DNA of 64,000 nucleotides from contig CP104101.1 in assembly GCA_025163595.1 (NCBI GenBank), forward strand, positions 135,095 through 199,094. The letters run 5' to 3'. The notes beneath the pieces were generated by a model. The model worked only from the letters and a program-made list of their open reading frames with translations. It was not told the DNA's origin and did not search any database. Below, piece after piece: positions 62,268-64,000 of the stretch. Position 1 is the stretch's first letter. Every line of letters begins with the position of its first letter. The stretch comes from Phaeobacter sp. G2. GTDB lineage: Bacteria; Pseudomonadota; Alphaproteobacteria; Rhodobacterales; Rhodobacteraceae. Both the position numbers and the translations under genes were made by a program.

Positions 62268-62729
62268 CGGAGTCTGACGCCTCATCCGATCTTGGCGCGT
62301 TTGTCTAGTCACCTATCCAACGGCGTCGCCCATGGCGCACCAGCAACAACTTCCTGGTTCGTTTGGCCTTGGGGTGATGCGTCGAGGCCGGGTCTTGGTC
62401 CAGAGTGTGCGAACAGTCGGATACACTCCGGCAAGAAGTTGGGTACAGCATCGACCGCAGTTCAGCTGCATCTCCCTCGGCTGTTGACCCATCTTCCTTC
62501 GCGGCCACCGCGCTTCTCCCGATGTCTGAGTTGCATGACATGCTGGTCGCAGCTGTCGTCGCGTCCACAAAGGTTGTCGCCGATCTTTTTCCCCTGACCC
62601 TGCGGGTCATTCCGCGCGGACCAAAAAGACCGGCGCCTGCCCCTCTCCGCTACGCTTCGCCTTCGGTGTGGCCGGGCCTTGGCCAGCTGCAAGGTGACCA
62701 TCATTGCAACGCAAACAAGGAGAAGAGCA
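62268..62729. other. Intergenic region before the DUF736 gene
   Basis: About 460 bases with no gene I can support. Frames open at 62405 (+) and 62313-62610 (-) show no family likeness and overlap each other antisense. The right part, from about 62590, with a GC-rich stretch and CAAGGAGAAGAG before the next ATG, is the leader of the DUF736 gene; the left part probably records the insertion of the LysR-MFS unit. Confidence 0.5.
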
Positions 62730-63068
62730 ATGACCACGAACTGCATCAAATTCACCAGCGCCGATATCGAAACCGCCAAGGGCGTCGGCTCCATCTCGAC
62801 GCTGACCTTTGACCTGGACATCACGGTCGAACCCGTCGCGAGCGCGAACCCGATGGCCCCCACGCACCGCGTCCTCGGCCGCTCCCCGCGCGGCAAGCTG
62901 GTCGAGTGCGGCGGCATCTGGAAGAAGCAGAACAAGGAGACCGGCGCTGACTACTACACGCTGACCATCCGCGATCACGGCTTCAACGCCAACCTCGGCA
63001 AGGCCGCGAACCAGGACGATCTGTCCCTGCAGGCCATCATCCCCTGGGGTCCAAAAGACGCCGCCTGA
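62730..63068 (+). CDS. DUF736 family protein
   Basis: A 112-residue DUF736 protein, here with TVEPVASANPMAPTHRVLGRSPRG (abridged) and GGIWKKQNKETGADYYTLTI (abridged), followed by AIIPW at the end. The family is typical of conjugative and plasmid loci in alphaproteobacteria; its function is unknown. AAGGAGAAGAGCA precedes the ATG at 62730. It is separated from its usual companions (DUF2493, Toprim) by the LysR-MFS unit and lies next to the replication region. Confidence 0.9.
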   Translation: MTTNCIKFTSADIETAKGVGSISTLTFDLDITVEPVASANPMAPTHRVLGRSPRGKLVECGGIWKKQNKETGADYYTLTIRDHGFNANLGKAANQDDLSLQAIIPWGPKDAA

Positions 63069-63076
63069 GACCAAAG

Positions 63077-63101
63077 TTGGCGGGGGCTTACCTCCGCCAA
63101 T
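63077..63101 (+). terminator. Probable terminator after the DUF736 gene
   Basis: TTGGCGG (63077-63083) pairs with CCGCCAA (63094-63100) and further G-C pairing extends the stem, closed by a loop around GGGCTTACCT. The next bases, TTCGTTTAC, are only a weak T-run. It isolates the repA region from transcription of the DUF736 gene. Confidence 0.6.
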
Positions 63102-63103
63102 TC

Positions 63104-63119
63104 GTTTACAGCTGTAAAC
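63104..63119. promoter_or_regulatory. parS-like centromere palindrome of the repABC type
   Basis: GTTTACAGCTGTAAAC is a perfect 16-bp palindrome and fits the alphaproteobacterial repABC parS consensus GTTNNCNGCNGNNAAC at every fixed position. It lies 148 nt before repA. In this family RepB binds such sites for partition. Only one copy is in the window; others may lie downstream, for example after repB. Confidence 0.85.
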
Positions 63120-63266
63120 TCGACCTAGATCGCGGCCGTGGATATAGTCTCTTCAAGCATTGATAGACACTATATAGAGGAAAAATCTTGACTTAGTCGC
63201 GTGAATCACTGCTTTTATCCCCAAGTGGCGCGGAAAAGGCCACATTTCCGAAATTGGGGCAACCAG

Positions 63267-64000
63267 ATGATTCCTGTGACACCATTGGCAAATGAGCGCC
63301 CTTCGGCTCTTGCAACGGAGATTTCCGAACGGCTCAACGCTGCCATCAGGGAACATCTGCTCTCTGCTTTTGCCCCAGACAACACGAAGACGCTACGCTC
63401 TTTTTCGGCACCTGAGGCCGCTGAGCTCTTGGGGGTATCCGGACAGTTCATGCGAAAGGTTCACGCTGAGGGCACAATCCCTGAACCTGACGATATCCGG
63501 GGTGGCCGACGCTACTACACAGCCCAAGAGATATGGGACGCGCGCGAAGTTCTAGAGAAGAGCTCTCGGAAGAAAGGCCGTTATCTGCCTCGCCGCTCGG
63601 GAGAAGAGCAGTTGCAAGTTTGGCAGCTGATGAATTTCAAAGGCGGTTCCAGTAAGAGCACGACGAGCGTCCACCTCGCCCACTACTTTGCTCTTCGAGG
63701 ATATCGGGTCTTGGTTGTTGATCTGGATCCTCAGGGATCTCTCACATCAATGTGCGGGATCAGCCCTGAAATCGAGTTCGATGGACTGACTGTCTATGAT
63801 GCGATCCGCTACGACGAGCCGGTGAACATGGCTGATGTCGTCGTTCCGACATACTTTCCAGGGCTCTCGATTGCGCCGTCCCGCTTGATGCTGTCCGAGT
63901 TTGAGACTGAGTCGGCCGTTCATTCGAACCCAGACCAACCATTCTTTACTCGTATCCGAAATGCTTTGGCACAGGTAGAAGATGACTTTGATCTGGTTCT
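63267..64000 (+). CDS. repA: Plasmid partitioning protein RepA (ParA-family ATPase), 3' truncated
   Basis: The first 244 residues of a RepA/ParA protein run to the window edge. The N-terminal part has a helix-turn-helix-like region (SAPEAAELLGVSGQFMRKVHAEG, abridged) and then the deviant Walker A motif: FKGGSSKSTTS, with the signature lysine pair, and the Walker A' VVDLDPQGSLTSM. Start ATG at 63267 follows GGGGCAACCAG. It is the first gene of a repABC operon, so repB and repC should follow beyond 64000. The replicon is thus a low-copy repABC plasmid or chromid. Confidence 0.93.
   Translation, partial: MIPVTPLANERPSALATEISERLNAAIREHLLSAFAPDNTKTLRSFSAPEAAELLGVSGQFMRKVHAEGTIPEPDDIRGGRRYYTAQEIWDAREVLEKSSRKKGRYLPRRSGEEQLQVWQLMNFKGGSSKSTTSVHLAHYFALRGYRVLVVDLDPQGSLTSMCGISPEIEFDGLTVYDAIRYDEPVNMADVVVPTYFPGLSIAPSRLMLSEFETESAVHSNPDQPFFTRIRNALAQVEDDFDLV

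Noticed and set aside
62292..62812. Short frames on both strands before the DUF736 gene
   Set aside because: They overlap antisense and run into the DUF736 gene in another frame; no family motif is seen.
1..64000. tRNA genes, rRNA genes or CRISPR arrays
   Set aside because: I saw no cloverleaf-like sequences, rRNA segments or regularly spaced repeats; the only tandem repeat is the 9-nt unit inside the RND gene.

Overview
The window looks like part of a large, GC-rich extrachromosomal replicon of a marine alphaproteobacterium, most likely the Roseobacter group of Rhodobacteraceae. The grounds are codon and base use, the gene families, and the start of a repABC-type repA preceded by a palindrome matching the alphaproteobacterial repABC parS consensus. 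I found no rRNA, tRNA or CRISPR array.

Region 1 (1-35486) is a dense acyl-CoA catabolic island. It holds five class III CoA-transferases, five acyl-CoA dehydrogenases, four crotonases, three thiolase-fold enzymes, two MaoC hydratases, two SDRs, two acyl-CoA ligases, etfBA, a complete Liv-type ABC importer with two paralogous binding proteins, and the end of a second importer. A long minus-strand operon (32968 to 20574) runs SDR, livG, acyl-CoA synthetase, livH, livM, livF, two binding proteins, two crotonases, etfB, etfA and ends at a strong terminator. A second set (15426 to 6304) holds a Cys-less thiolase-like protein next to a DUF35 zinc-ribbon protein, two MaoC proteins and an overlapping acyl-CoA dehydrogenase pair. 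That is the gene combination of aldolytic (retro-aldol) side-chain shortening known from steroid and bile-acid degradation. Palindromes of the form TCTAAC-N4-GTTAGA sit at five promoters of this island and suggest one TetR-type regulon; no candidate regulator lies beside them. The substrate is not identifiable from sequence; a branched, alicyclic or steroid-like carboxylate is an inference.

Region 2 (35863-45443) holds an RND pump with its periplasmic adaptor and two TetR-family regulators. Next to it is an HxlR-type regulator divergent from a five-gene operon: DoxX-like protein, DODA-type ring-cleavage dioxygenase, luciferase-domain protein, NmrA/QorB-like reductase and glutathione transferase. 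This looks like a quinone or catechol response unit.

Region 3 (45444-46335) is debris: an IS3-family transposase pseudogene and unassigned sequence, marking the junction between cargo and plasmid backbone.

Region 4 (46336-64000) is plasmid backbone: an RHE_PE00001-type protein, a large ParB-like protein, small DUF proteins (DUF3768, probable DUF6878 and DUF6915), ParDE, a 1465-residue methyltransferase/Strawberry-notch-type helicase, a Toprim protein, a DUF2493 protein, a DUF736 protein and repA. A LysR-MFS pair with different base composition is inserted among these and is flanked by related intergenic repeat elements. The methyltransferase-helicase, ParB and Toprim set resembles anti-restriction or establishment loci of phages and conjugative elements and is the best candidate for an undescribed system.
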